Below are positions 7,347 through 16,335 of a DNA stretch of 48,930 nt, in pieces; the stretch's first letter is position 1, and each line of letters starts with the position of its first letter. The notes under the pieces were generated by a model, which was given only the letters and a program-made list of their open reading frames with translations, did no database searches and was not told where the DNA came from. The position numbers and the translations under genes are program-made. The DNA is from Chloroflexota bacterium (GTDB lineage Bacteria > Chloroflexota > Dormibacteria > Dormibacterales > Dormibacteraceae), in contig VBIU01000062.1 of assembly GCA_005880945.1 (NCBI GenBank), forward strand, positions 1 through 48,930, in the 5' to 3' direction.

Positions 7347-9571
7347 AGCGGTGGATCCGGCTCGGGCTGCAGACCGTCTTCGGTGTGTTCCTGCTGTGGC
7401 TCTGGCTACGCACGGTTTCGCTGCCGGAGGTCGCCAGCCACGCGCGCGTCCAGAGCTGGCCCGCGGTGGTTCTCATGGTCTGCCTGTTTCTGGTCACGGC
7501 TTTGATCAGGGCCCGGCGCTGGCTGCTGCTGCTGCGTCCTCTGGCGCCGGTGGGGATGGTGCGGGCGTTCGCGATGAACGCCGCGGGAGGAATCCTGAAC
7601 TACGTCGTCCCGATTCGCACCGGCGATGCGGCACGCGCGTGGTGGCTTTGGCGGCGGCATCGCGTGCCGGCCGGCTCCGCGCTGGCGACCATCGTCATCG
7701 ACAAGGCATGCGACCTGGCCGGCGTCGCCCTCGTTCTGGCCGTTCTCGAGATCGTGGCCGCCACCGGCGCCGTGAGCGCCCCGCGAGGACTCCTCGGGGC
7801 GGCCGCGCTCGCGGTCGCGCTGCTGGCGGCTGTCCTGGGGACCGCCCTGGCCGGGCCGAGGATCGCGCGCTCTTCCCTCGCGCGCCGCCTGCTCCCAGCG
7901 GGGTTTGCCGCGGCGCTGGCCGGCCAGGCCTTCGCGTTTCGCGCGGGCGCGCGCGGCCTGTGGACCCCGGCGCTGGCCGGACGCCTTGCGGCCCTGACGG
8001 CGCTGGCGCTGGTCATCGACGCCTTCAACTTCACTCTGCTCTTCGCGGCGGTCGGCGTCGATGTGCCCGTCTTGAAGGCGATGGCGGCGTACCCGGCGCT
8101 GCTGCTGAGCTTTGCGATTCCGGCCGGCCCCGGATACGTCGGCAACCTGGAGGTGGCCGGCGCTTTGGTCCTGGGCGGTGGGCTGGGGCTTGCGGCGCCG
8201 GTGGCGGCAGGGGCGATAGTGCTCTACCACGCGATCACGGCGGGCTTTGCTCTCGTGATCGGTCTGCTCGGCTTTCTGCTCGTCGGCGGCAGGCGTCGGC
8301 TGCAGGCCGGCGGCCCGCGCCGCATCGCGGTCTTCCACTGCGGCTTCACCTATTCCGGCGGAGGCGAGCGCATCGTGATCGAAGAGGTGCTGGGGCTGCG
8401 GCGCCGTGGCTTCTCGGTCGAGTGCTACGCGCCGACGGTTGACGCGTCGCGCTGCTATCCCGACCTGATCGGAGAGGTCCGGGTGCGCACCTTCCTGCCC
8501 CAGCTTCCGCGTTGGTTCCCGTTCCGCGAAGCGATGCAGATGGCCGCGGCTTCTCTCCTCATGCCGTTGTACGCATGGCGCTTTCGAGGCGTCGACGCCA
8601 TCGTCGGCTGCAACCAGCCCAGCGCCTGGATCGCTTGGTGGGCCGCCCGCCTGATCGACGTCCCGTATGTCGTCTACCTGAATCAGCCGAACCGGTTGGT
8701 CTACCCGCGGAGCATCGACCGCGAGACGGGCTGGGTGGCGAACGCGGACTATCGTCTGCTCGCCGCGATAGTTCTGCGAGCGACGAAGTTCGTCGCGTGG
8801 GCGGACCGGCGATCGGTGCAGGAGGCGGACCAGCTGCTCGTCAACGGCGACTACATCGGCGACATCATCCGCGGCATCTACCGGCGAGATGCGATCGATT
8901 GCCCAGCCGGCTGTCACGTCGCCGCATCGGGATTTCCTCTGCCGGAGCAAGCGCGTTTCTCAGGCGGCCTGACCATCAACGGCTACCCGATCAGGCGGCC
9001 TTATGTGCTGCTCACCAACCGCCACTACCCGCAGAAGAGGTTCGACCTCGCGATCCGCGCCATCCAGGAGGTGCGCAAGCGCCATCCCAAGGCCCAGCTT
9101 GTGATCCCGGGCCCTTCAACCTCTCACACCGCTGCTCTCCAGGCGTTGACGTCCGAGCTGAAGCTCACCGACGGGGTGCTCTTCCTCGGCGCGATAACCG
9201 AAGAGGAGCTGAGTCGTCTATACGAGGGCGCCGCCGTCTACGTCTATCCAGCGCCCGAAGAGGATTTCGGCATGGGGGTCATCGAATCGATGGCCAGGGG
9301 AGTGCCAGTGGTGGCGTGGAACCAGGCGGGTCCCACAGTGACAGTGGCGCCGGGGACAGGCCATCTCGCCGAGCCGCTCGAGGTCGACGACTATGCCGCG
9401 GGCATCGCCTCGCTGCTCGACGACCCACACGCCAACCAGGCCACCGGAGCGCGAGCCGTTGACTGGGCGCGCCGTTTCGACTGGGAGAGGCACATCGACA
9501 CGCTCGAGCATTCGATACTCGAAGTTGCCCGCTCGCACGAGCAGGTGGCGGCGGCAGCAGCCACGGCATGA
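7343..9571 (+). CDS. Flippase-like (LPG_synthase_TM/UPF0104) domain fused to GT4 glycosyltransferase
   Basis: A 742-aa fusion. Residues about 1-320 are a multi-TM domain of the lysylphosphatidylglycerol-synthase-TM/AglD-like family; the typical signature GGILNYVVPIRTGDAARAWW and the PAGPGYVGNLE stretch are visible. Residues about 325-742 form a GT-B, GT4-type glycosyltransferase: YSGGGERIVIEE near its start, NRHYPQKRFDLAI mid-domain and EDFGMGVIESMARGVPVVAW, the E-x7-E nucleotide-sugar motif. It would act at the inner face of the membrane on a lipid-linked sugar, perhaps coupling glycosylation to translocation; that coupling is inference. It starts at ATG 7343, overlapping the exosortase stop by 4 bp. 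Both halves are also known as separate proteins. No frame break joins them, so the fusion looks genuine. Confidence 0.87.
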   Translation: MKRWIRLGLQTVFGVFLLWLWLRTVSLPEVASHARVQSWPAVVLMVCLFLVTALIRARRWLLLLRPLAPVGMVRAFAMNAAGGILNYVVPIRTGDAARAWWLWRRHRVPAGSALATIVIDKACDLAGVALVLAVLEIVAATGAVSAPRGLLGAAALAVALLAAVLGTALAGPRIARSSLARRLLPAGFAAALAGQAFAFRAGARGLWTPALAGRLAALTALALVIDAFNFTLLFAAVGVDVPVLKAMAAYPALLLSFAIPAGPGYVGNLEVAGALVLGGGLGLAAPVAAGAIVLYHAITAGFALVIGLLGFLLVGGRRRLQAGGPRRIAVFHCGFTYSGGGERIVIEEVLGLRRRGFSVECYAPTVDASRCYPDLIGEVRVRTFLPQLPRWFPFREAMQMAAASLLMPLYAWRFRGVDAIVGCNQPSAWIAWWAARLIDVPYVVYLNQPNRLVYPRSIDRETGWVANADYRLLAAIVLRATKFVAWADRRSVQEADQLLVNGDYIGDIIRGIYRRDAIDCPAGCHVAASGFPLPEQARFSGGLTINGYPIRRPYVLLTNRHYPQKRFDLAIRAIQEVRKRHPKAQLVIPGPSTSHTAALQALTSELKLTDGVLFLGAITEEELSRLYEGAAVYVYPAPEEDFGMGVIESMARGVPVVAWNQAGPTVTVAPGTGHLAEPLEVDDYAAGIASLLDDPHANQATGARAVDWARRFDWERHIDTLEHSILEVARSHEQVAAAAATA

Positions 9572-11229
9572 AGCTCCTTCCCAGGATCCTCGCCGGCGAG
9601 GACGAGGAGGAAGGACCGCCGGAGCCGGAACCTGAGGCCGCCGTTGAGTCGCATGGAGGGCAGAGCGCCCTGCATTGGGGCTGGACGCTGGCGCTGGCCG
9701 GTGGCGCAGCCCTTCCGCGTCTTCTATATATGTTCGTCCTGACCGATCCCGAGAATCCGGGGATCCGCCGGTACGGCGACGTCTGGCATCACTGGCAGAT
9801 CGCCTACCTGACCAAGGAGATTGGGCTGAGTGCGCCCGGCGGTCCTCGACTGTGGGACCTCAAGGGCCTCGACTATTTCTGGGGCGTGCTGCACCCGCTT
9901 CTGATGGTCGGGCTTTTCGATCTGACCGGGTCGATCGACATCGTGCTGAACCGCCTCGTGAGCGCGGCCTTCGGCGTTGTCGTGGTGGTCCTCCTGTTCC
10001 ATATCTGCCGGCGCTTCTGGGGAACGCACGTTGCTGTGGGCGCTGCGCTCATCGCGATCCTGCTGCCGACCAGCGTCATGAACGACGCGTCCGGAATGCT
10101 CGAGCCGCTGGGGGTTGCCCTCCTGCTCGCCGGCGTGTGGGCCTGGCCGCGCAGGGGAGGCTTTTGGGCCGGGCTGGCTTTCGGGGTCGCCACGATGGCG
10201 CGGGCCGAAGCGTGGATCTTCAGCCTCGGCATGGTCGTGGCCGCTCACCTGCGCCGTGAGGGGTGGCAGCAGCGCCTCCCACTGCTCGCCGGCTTCGTGG
10301 CCGTGATGCTCGTTTACATGAAGGTCTTGCAGGACCAGACCGGAAACGCCATCTATCCCCTGTGGTGGAACTTCTTCGCCAACGCAGTCGGCAAATGGGA
10401 ATTTGCGCCGGTCAGCGCATCGCAGGCAAGCGTTCGTCCTGTGCTCGGAGCATTGCTAGCTGTCGCCGCTATCGGGCTTGCCTGGGCCCTCATCACCCGG
10501 CCGCCCTCATACATGCTCCTAACCTTCGGGTTCGGTTACTGGGTGTTTGTCGCGGGCATGCTCGGCTTCACCTCGTACCTCGCGAGCTGGGTTTGGTGGA
10601 TGCCGATCACACGCGTCTTTGCCTTTCCTTATGTCTTTGCCGGCGTGCTGCTGGCGGTGGCGCTGCTGTGGTGGGCGCCGAGGAGGCTCGGTAATCGGAT
10701 ATTGCCCCTCGCATGGACGGCAGTCGGTGCAACCCTGGTGGTCACGCAGGTGGCATGGGTTCCCATCGCGCAGGTCTTCGGGCCCTCCGAGGCCGAATGG
10801 CACGTGGTACAGGCGGAGAGCATCCAGCTCGGAGCGTGGTACAACCAGGCTCCCTATGCCGGCCATGCGCTCGCGGTGCCGCCGGAACGGCCCGACATCA
10901 CCTATGGCCTTGCCCGCTTCGGTGGCGTCGAGGGCAAGCATCTCGTGAGCGAGATGTATGACCCGTTCGCCTATCTGCCATCGGGCTATCGCTACGAGGA
11001 TCACGAGGCCGCTGTCACCACCCTCGTGCAGTGCTGGCTCGGCGACACCGACACCAGGCTGATCGCAATACCCCGGAACGACCCCAACTACGCCCTGCTT
11101 CAGCAGCTGAACCCGAGCTGGTTCGTGCGTTTGGGAACCATGGATGAGGCTGGTTGGACGGTGAATGGCGTATCCGTACCGCCGCTGACCGCGGCAGAGT
11201 GCAAGGCAGCTCGATCGGCGACCCAATAA
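9568..11229 (+). CDS. GT-C type membrane glycosyltransferase-like protein
   Basis: Polytopic membrane protein (553 aa) with an acidic cytoplasmic N-terminus (GEDEEEGPPEPEPE) and roughly ten to twelve hydrophobic segments. The first periplasmic loop has YGDVWHHWQIA, placed like the catalytic Asp/Glu of GT39/ArnT-type enzymes that use polyprenyl-phosphate sugars. A soluble C-terminal part of about 140 residues follows (from about 410). Its ATG overlaps the preceding stop in ATGA, so it belongs to the same translational unit. A role in transferring sugar to a lipid or protein outside the membrane is inferred from fold and context. No close subfamily is recognised. Confidence 0.72.
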   Translation: MKLLPRILAGEDEEEGPPEPEPEAAVESHGGQSALHWGWTLALAGGAALPRLLYMFVLTDPENPGIRRYGDVWHHWQIAYLTKEIGLSAPGGPRLWDLKGLDYFWGVLHPLLMVGLFDLTGSIDIVLNRLVSAAFGVVVVVLLFHICRRFWGTHVAVGAALIAILLPTSVMNDASGMLEPLGVALLLAGVWAWPRRGGFWAGLAFGVATMARAEAWIFSLGMVVAAHLRREGWQQRLPLLAGFVAVMLVYMKVLQDQTGNAIYPLWWNFFANAVGKWEFAPVSASQASVRPVLGALLAVAAIGLAWALITRPPSYMLLTFGFGYWVFVAGMLGFTSYLASWVWWMPITRVFAFPYVFAGVLLAVALLWWAPRRLGNRILPLAWTAVGATLVVTQVAWVPIAQVFGPSEAEWHVVQAESIQLGAWYNQAPYAGHALAVPPERPDITYGLARFGGVEGKHLVSEMYDPFAYLPSGYRYEDHEAAVTTLVQCWLGDTDTRLIAIPRNDPNYALLQQLNPSWFVRLGTMDEAGWTVNGVSVPPLTAAECKAARSATQ

Positions 11230-12047
11230 CGCACCCTCCGTCGTTCGATTACGAGGCCAAGCATTGGGGCGCCGCTCAGCTCATGCCGCGCCCCTGGTAC
11301 ATGAACGGGTTGAAGCTTCGCTACCTGCTGTCAGATCTGCGCGGCGTTCGCGGCAAGGTTCTCGACGTGGGTTGCGGAGCGGGGTCGGTCGCCAAGGCGG
11401 TGAAAAGGCAGCGGCCGGACCTGGCTGTCTTCGGCTGTGACCTGAGCCAGTCCGCGCTCGCCATCGCGAGCGCCTCCGCCGCGGGCGTCGACTTCCGGCA
11501 GGCGACCGCCGAACGCCTCCCCTTCGACGACGGCGAGTTCGATTTTGTCTGGATCTTCGACGTGCTCGAGCACGTCGATATTCCCGAGCAGGTTCTTCGC
11601 GAGGTGGCGCGCGTCCTGCGGCCGGGTGGCGGCTTTCACATAGTGCTGCCGCTCGAAGACCAGCCATGGACCCTCTACCGGCTGGTCGGTTGTGGAACCA
11701 GGTGGACGGCAAAGGTCCGTCACGGCGGCCACATCCAGCTGTTCTCGGCCGAGCGCTTCCGAAGCATCGCGTCGGCGTGCGGTCTCCCGGTCGTGCGCTC
11801 GCGCTGGAGCTATCACGCTCTGCTCCAGGTCCTCGATCTCGTGTATTTCTCCTGGCTCGATTGGCGCGGGCCCGTCAGCGGCTCGGTCGAAGACATGTCA
11901 GCTTCACGCCGCGGCGTGATCGGCGCATCGATGCGCGCCGCGGCCAGGGTGGTGGCGACTCTCGCCTGGGGGGAGGCGCGAATGCTGCGTGCCCTACCGG
12001 GCGGGTGCGGTCACTTCACGTGCGAGCGCAGCGCGCTCAGCTGCTGA
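11199..12047 (+). CDS. Class I SAM-dependent methyltransferase
   Basis: Methyltransf_11-type enzyme. VLDVGCGAGSVAKAV is SAM motif I, FGCDLS is the post-motif acidic strand, and FDFVWIFDVLEHV plus LREVARVLRPGGGF are the typical motifs II/III. A C-terminal segment with VYFSWLDW and VVATLAWGEARML may touch the membrane. It probably methylates a sugar or lipid-linked glycan, by context only. The start is uncertain: GTG 11199 overlaps the previous gene by 31 bp, while ATG 11154 overlaps by 76 bp. Its 3' end overlaps the convergent epimerase by 11 bp. Confidence 0.85.
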   Translation: MQGSSIGDPITHPPSFDYEAKHWGAAQLMPRPWYMNGLKLRYLLSDLRGVRGKVLDVGCGAGSVAKAVKRQRPDLAVFGCDLSQSALAIASASAAGVDFRQATAERLPFDDGEFDFVWIFDVLEHVDIPEQVLREVARVLRPGGGFHIVLPLEDQPWTLYRLVGCGTRWTAKVRHGGHIQLFSAERFRSIASACGLPVVRSRWSYHALLQVLDLVYFSWLDWRGPVSGSVEDMSASRRGVIGASMRAAARVVATLAWGEARMLRALPGGCGHFTCERSALSC

Positions 12048-13089
12048 CCGAAGCCGCCCAGGCGACCAGATCCCTTAGACCACGATCAAACGGGATCTGC
12101 GGCTCCCAGCCGAGCTCGTCTTTCGCCTTGCCGATGTCGCTCACGTAGAAAACCTGGTCGCCTTCGCGCCAGTCGGAGAACGTGTACGTCGGTTTGGTGT
12201 TCGTGAGCTCGCCGATCCGGTCGATCACCTCGATCAGGTTCCTCTGGTTTGGCGGGCCGCCGCCCACGTTGTAAATCCCGCCACGAGTCGTCTCGATCTT
12301 CTCGATGGCTGTCGCGTAAAGCAGGCTCAGGTCTCTGGCGTCCAGCAGGTCCCGCACCTGTGTGCCGTCGCCATAGATGGTGAGCGGGCGCTTGTTGAGG
12401 ATCGAGTGGACGAAATGGGCAACCCAGCCCTGGTCCTCGGTGCCGTATTGATGCGCGCCATAGATGCAGCTCTGTCGCAGCACGACAGTGTTCATGTGGA
12501 AGCAGCGCGCGTAGTCCCTGACGTACTGGTCCGCCGCGCCCTTGCTGCACCCATAGGGGCTGTGGAAATCGATCGGCTGGCTCTCTTTACAGGCGACGTT
12601 GTTGTGCTCGAGCTTTCCGTAGACCTTGTTCGTCGATGCGAACACAAACGGCACCTCGGGATTGTGCTTGCGCGCTGCCTCCAGGAGGTTCAGCGTGCCC
12701 CCCGCGTTGATGTCGAAGTCCGTGGCCGGGTCGGCGAGTGAGGTCGTCACCGCAACCTGGCCGGCAAGATGGAGGATCGCGTCCTGGCTCTTGACGTGCT
12801 CGTTCAGGGCGCTCGCGTTCCTCACGTCCTCTTTTATGAAGGTGGTATCCGCCGGGTGCTGCGTGATCAGCCACTTCAGGTTGCGCTCGGTCCCAGGGCG
12901 GCTGAGGTTGTCAAGGATGCTCACGTGCCAGCCGTCTTCGATCATTCGGACGGCGGCGTTGACGCCGAGAAAGCCCGCCCCGCCGGTGATCAAGATCCGG
13001 CGCGCCGCCCCACGCTCAGCTTTTCGCGCTGGTCGCGGCTTGGCTCGTGATCTGAGTCCGGGCTCGGCGCGCAGCGATGGCGGGGTCAT
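12037..13089 (-). CDS. NAD-dependent sugar epimerase, CDP-paratose/CDP-tyvelose 2-epimerase-like
   Basis: Extended SDR sugar-nucleotide enzyme. LITGGAGFLGVNAA is the NAD site, FASTNKVYG holds the catalytic Ser/Thr region, and SPYGCSKGAADQYVRDYAR carries the Tyr-x-x-x-Lys pair. STNKVYG and RQSCIYGAHQYGTEDQGW recall CDP-paratose 2-epimerases more than GalE, though substrate calls in this superfamily are unreliable. The protein is 350 aa with a basic N-terminal extension of about 30 residues before the Rossmann strand. It converges with the methyltransferase and probably supplies a sugar for the adjacent glycan locus. Confidence 0.82.
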   Translation of the reverse strand: MTPPSLRAEPGLRSRAKPRPARKAERGAARRILITGGAGFLGVNAAVRMIEDGWHVSILDNLSRPGTERNLKWLITQHPADTTFIKEDVRNASALNEHVKSQDAILHLAGQVAVTTSLADPATDFDINAGGTLNLLEAARKHNPEVPFVFASTNKVYGKLEHNNVACKESQPIDFHSPYGCSKGAADQYVRDYARCFHMNTVVLRQSCIYGAHQYGTEDQGWVAHFVHSILNKRPLTIYGDGTQVRDLLDARDLSLLYATAIEKIETTRGGIYNVGGGPPNQRNLIEVIDRIGELTNTKPTYTFSDWREGDQVFYVSDIGKAKDELGWEPQIPFDRGLRDLVAWAASVSS

Positions 13090-13149
13090 CGGGGGTCCCC
13101 TACCTTAAGACAATCGCTGCTGAGCGACTCCGGCGCATGCACGTGACCG

Positions 13150-14406
13150 GTGGCTAGAGAGGTGTCAGATCCGTCCGGCAGTCGCAGCACCCATGCCTAC
13201 CATAGACGCGTGGCGCCGTCCGACCTGGCCCTGTCAGCACCCGACACCCGGTCTCTCCGCTCGAACTGGGAGAGCGAAACGCGAATGGCGGGGGTCTACG
13301 AAGCGCTGGCCGAGGTCGCCTCAGACGCCGGACTGCGACTGCGCTTGAAGGCCCTTGCCGCAACTGAGAAGCGCCATGCCGACGCATGGGCCGAGCTGCT
13401 CGCCGCGGGAGGCGTGAAGCTTCCTGAGCGCACGCCGCGTTTCACGGCGCGCGTCCTCGCCGGGCTCGCCCGGATCGCGGGAATCGGCCCGGCGCTCGCC
13501 CTGGCCGGCGCTGCCGAAGGCCAGGTCTTGCGGTCGTATCTCGGCCAGGTCGCGACGATGTCGGACCAGCGTGCGCAGGGAGTCCTGCGAAAGTTGCTCC
13601 CCGAAGAGCTCGATCACCAATCAAGCGAAGACATCGCCGAGGGCGGCGACCTGCAGTCTGCAACAGCGGGCGAGGTCGGCGGCGGCGGCATTGATGTGGT
13701 GGACGAGGAGTGGCACGGCGGCGGCATCGAGAGCATCCGGAACGTGATCTACGGAGTCAACGACGGCCTGACCGCCACCCTCGGCGTCCTCGCGGGCGTG
13801 GGCGGCGCGAGCGTCGAGCCACATGTGGTGCTCATCGGAGGGCTTTCCGCGATGGTCGCCTCCGGGGTGTCGATGGCGGGCGGCGCCTATCTCGCCAGCA
13901 AGTCGCAGCGCGAGGTCTTCGAAGGCCAGCTCGCGCGCGAGGCCGCTGAGATCGAAGCGATGCCCGAGCTCGAGCGGGCGGAGCTGGTGAAGATCTATCG
14001 CTCCAAAGGCCTGACCCCGGCCGAGGCCACGACCATCGTCGGGCGCATCACGGCCGACAAGAAAGTCTGGCTCGAGACGCAGGCCCGCGAGGAGCTCGGC
14101 CTGGATGTCTCACAGTTCGAGAACCCGATGCGTGAGGGCGTGGTCGCCGGCGTCTCCACGTTGGTCGGCGGCGCGATCCCGGTGCTTGGCTACGTTGCCG
14201 GCCGCTTGATCCTTGGCGCGGCGCTGTCTGGGTTGGGGGCTCTCGTCATCGCCTTCGTGTTCTCCGCCGCGTTCTTGTTCCTGATCGGCTCCGCGAGGTC
14301 GTTCTTCACGGGGAAGGGCGGCGTCCGGTCAGGCGTGGAGATGCTGGTGGTCGGCACCGTCGTCGCGGTGATCACGTACGCGGTGGGCGTGCTCTTCCGG
14401 GCCTAG
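13150..14406 (+). CDS. Er-VIT1 type fusion: ferritin-like domain plus VIT/CCC1 iron-manganese transporter
   Basis: Membrane metal transporter with a cytosolic ferritin-like (erythrin) N-terminal domain, as in rhizobial MbfA. Residues about 36-165 hold ferritin-type ligands (ESETRMAGVYE, EKRHADAW and EELDH, each with an E-x-x-H-like pattern). The VIT domain starts near 195 (ESIRNVIYGVNDGLTATLGV), includes the cytoplasmic metal-binding loop (EIEAMPELERAELVKIY), and ends with three TM helices. Likely role: export of Fe(II)/Mn(II) or relief of iron stress. The start is GTG 13150; GTG 13210 is equally possible, as neither has a clear ribosome-binding site. It is divergent from the epimerase, with 60 bp between. 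Confidence 0.88.
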   Translation: MAREVSDPSGSRSTHAYHRRVAPSDLALSAPDTRSLRSNWESETRMAGVYEALAEVASDAGLRLRLKALAATEKRHADAWAELLAAGGVKLPERTPRFTARVLAGLARIAGIGPALALAGAAEGQVLRSYLGQVATMSDQRAQGVLRKLLPEELDHQSSEDIAEGGDLQSATAGEVGGGGIDVVDEEWHGGGIESIRNVIYGVNDGLTATLGVLAGVGGASVEPHVVLIGGLSAMVASGVSMAGGAYLASKSQREVFEGQLAREAAEIEAMPELERAELVKIYRSKGLTPAEATTIVGRITADKKVWLETQAREELGLDVSQFENPMREGVVAGVSTLVGGAIPVLGYVAGRLILGAALSGLGALVIAFVFSAAFLFLIGSARSFFTGKGGVRSGVEMLVVGTVVAVITYAVGVLFRA

Positions 14407-14419
14407 TTTTTCGCGTCCG

Positions 14420-14842
14420 TCACGCCGTGTTGATGCCGCGGAGGAAGGCGATGCTCACGATCCAGGCCGCGCCGGCGAGGATGACGGCCTCGCGCCGGCG
14501 TGGTCCGTTTTGAGCGTATAGGTAGGCGCCGGGCAGAAAGAGGACGGCGAAGATGCCATAGACGATGTGCAGCAGCACGCTCGGTCGCCCGCCCAAGACA
14601 AATGCGGCGAGGCCGAGCAGTCCCTGCACAGCGGTCAGGACCGCCATGATCAAGAAGCTCGCGCGGAAACCACCCCCGAGCTCATGGTTTCGAAAGTACT
14701 TGTAGGTTCCCCAGATGCCGAGCACCACCGCGTACGCGAGGAGCGCCCTCGCGGCGAAGCCATGGATGGAGCCGAGCGTCTGGGTCAAGCGGCGGCGATT
14801 CGGCCGGCGGTGCTCAAGCCGGTGCGCGAGAAACCTGCTCAC
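14420..14842 (-). CDS. Four-TM membrane protein of unknown function
   Basis: Small polytopic protein (140 aa) with a basic N-terminus, four hydrophobic segments and a tail ending SIAFLRGINTA. The first TM is preceded by SIHGFAARALL, and a short loop with KYFRNHELGGGF follows it. I do not recognise the family. The start GTG at 14842 overlaps the end of the upstream epimerase by 29 bp on the same strand; TTG 14788 would avoid overlap and leave all four TM segments. It is probably co-transcribed with the epimerase. Confidence 0.6.
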   Translation of the reverse strand: MSRFLAHRLEHRRPNRRRLTQTLGSIHGFAARALLAYAVVLGIWGTYKYFRNHELGGGFRASFLIMAVLTAVQGLLGLAAFVLGGRPSVLLHIVYGIFAVLFLPGAYLYAQNGPRRREAVILAGAAWIVSIAFLRGINTA

Positions 14843-15755
14843 GGAAGTAATCCACCGTGAGGCTCAGGCCTTCTTCGAGGTCGACGCGCGGCTCCCAGCC
14901 GAGGTCGCGGCGTGCACGCGAGTTGTCCAGCGCGATGCGATAGACGTCGCCTTTTCGACGTGGACCGTGTTTGGGCGACGACGTGTAATCGGTCAACAGG
15001 GCCAGCTTCCGGAACAAGTCATTCACGGTCACAGGAATGCCGCTGCTGACGTGGTAGATCCCGCCCGAGCCGCGCTCGAGCGCCGCCAGGTTGGCGGTGG
15101 CTGCGTCACCGACGTGGAGCATGTCGCGCGACTGTTCGCCGTCGCCGTCGACGGTCACAGGCTTTCGCGCCAGCATCCGGCTCGCAAAAATCGCCACCAC
15201 CCGTCCTTCCTCGGCATAGAAGTCCTGCCGCGGACCGTAGATGTTCGCGTAGCGGAGGACTGTGAACTCGAGGCCGAACGTTCGCTTGAACGTGCCGAGG
15301 TATTGCTCAAACGAGAACTTGCTGGTGCCGTATGGCGACAGTGGTCGCACCGGATGGTCTTCGCCCGCAGGCACGACGTCGGGCTCGCCGTAGAGCGCGC
15401 CGCCTGTCGAGATGAAGATCACCTTCTTCACCCCGTTGTCGGTGGACGATTTGAGGACGTTCAGGCCTCCGACTATGTTGACGTGGGCGTCGTATCCGGG
15501 GTCGGCGACGGATTTGGGCACCTCCGACTGCGCGGCATGGTGGTTGACGATCTCGGGACGGAATCCCGCTATGACGCGCTCGACGCCCGGCTGGTCGCGG
15601 AGGTCGACTCGATGAGTTTCGGCTGCCGGGTTGAGGTTGGCTTCGTTGCCGGTGCTGAAGTTGTCGAGAACTGCGACCTCGTGGCCGGCGGCCACATATG
15701 CGTCAACGACGTGGGAACCGATGAACCCGGCGCCGCCCGTCACCAGAATCCGCAC
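14814..15755 (-). CDS. UDP-glucose 4-epimerase-like NAD-dependent epimerase/dehydratase
   Basis: GalE-type extended SDR of 313 aa. RILVTGGAGFIGSHVVDAY is the NAD-binding motif, FISTGGALYGE the catalytic Ser region, and SPYGTSKFSFEQYL the Tyr-x-x-x-Lys pair. LRYANIYGPRQDF and DMLHVGDAATANL are classic family segments. I chose GTG 15755 because the Rossmann strand begins there. The open frame extends upstream to 16163, but that stretch is antisense to ybeY and has no epimerase features. It probably provides a UDP-sugar for the polysaccharide locus; the exact sugar is not determined. Confidence 0.88.
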   Translation of the reverse strand: MRILVTGGAGFIGSHVVDAYVAAGHEVAVLDNFSTGNEANLNPAAETHRVDLRDQPGVERVIAGFRPEIVNHHAAQSEVPKSVADPGYDAHVNIVGGLNVLKSSTDNGVKKVIFISTGGALYGEPDVVPAGEDHPVRPLSPYGTSKFSFEQYLGTFKRTFGLEFTVLRYANIYGPRQDFYAEEGRVVAIFASRMLARKPVTVDGDGEQSRDMLHVGDAATANLAALERGSGGIYHVSSGIPVTVNDLFRKLALLTDYTSSPKHGPRRKGDVYRIALDNSRARRDLGWEPRVDLEEGLSLTVDYFREQVSRAPA

Positions 15756-15779
15756 CGGAATTGACTCTAGCGGGTTTAC

Positions 15780-16253
15780 TTGACGGTAGTGGCTGAGCAG
15801 GCGCGGCTGGCGGTCGAGGTGACCAAAGCAGTGCGAGTGCCAGTGCCGCCCGCACTCGTCCGCACCGTTCTCGCCCGCGCTGCGTCGCTGCGCGAGGTGG
15901 AGGCCCGGCTGCCGGAAGGGGAGTCCAGCATCGCTGTGCGCATCACCGGCGACAGGGAGCTCCGTCGCTTGAACAGGCTGTATGCCGGCGATGATTCGGC
16001 CACCGATGTGCTCTCGTTCGCGGGCACCGGCGATCACCTGGGGGACATCGCGATCTCCTGGACACGTGTCGCGCACCAGGCCGCCGAATACGGGCACCCG
16101 GTCGTCCCCGAGCTCGCTCTCCTTAGCATCCACGGGATGCTTCACCTGCTGGGATGGGATCACGCGACCGCCGCGGAGCGCAAAGAGATGTCACGTCTGA
16201 CACTCGCCGCCCTCGAGCTTTCCGACCTGCGACTGGCGCCCGGTCGTCTCTGA
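15780..16253 (+). CDS. ybeY: Endoribonuclease YbeY (rRNA maturation factor)
   Basis: Zinc-dependent endoribonuclease involved in 16S rRNA 3'-end maturation and 70S quality control. The signature H118-x3-H122-x5-H128 is visible in HGMLHLLGWDH, preceded by the family motif SATDVLSF and GDIAIS. The length (157 aa) is typical. The start is TTG 15780, with GTG 15789 as an alternative; both lack a good Shine-Dalgarno. It is divergent from the epimerase with 24 bp between start codons, so promoters must overlap. It heads a run of core translation and repair genes. Confidence 0.93.
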   Translation: MTVVAEQARLAVEVTKAVRVPVPPALVRTVLARAASLREVEARLPEGESSIAVRITGDRELRRLNRLYAGDDSATDVLSFAGTGDHLGDIAISWTRVAHQAAEYGHPVVPELALLSIHGMLHLLGWDHATAAERKEMSRLTLAALELSDLRLAPGRL

Positions 16254-16335
16254 GCGCGCGTAAACTCATCAGCCGGTCTGCGGCGCTCGCCGCGGGCCCA
16301 GCTGCGTCTACCCGGATTTTCGAAAAGGTCAGGAC

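Noticed and set aside
7406-8950. 514-codon minus-strand open frame antisense to the GT4 fusion
   Set aside because: Arg/Gln/Asp-rich translation with no hydrophobic or domain pattern; the plus strand carries clear motifs.
15756-16163. N-terminal extension of the GalE-like epimerase
   Set aside because: It lies antisense to ybeY, and the Rossmann strand starts at GTG 15755.
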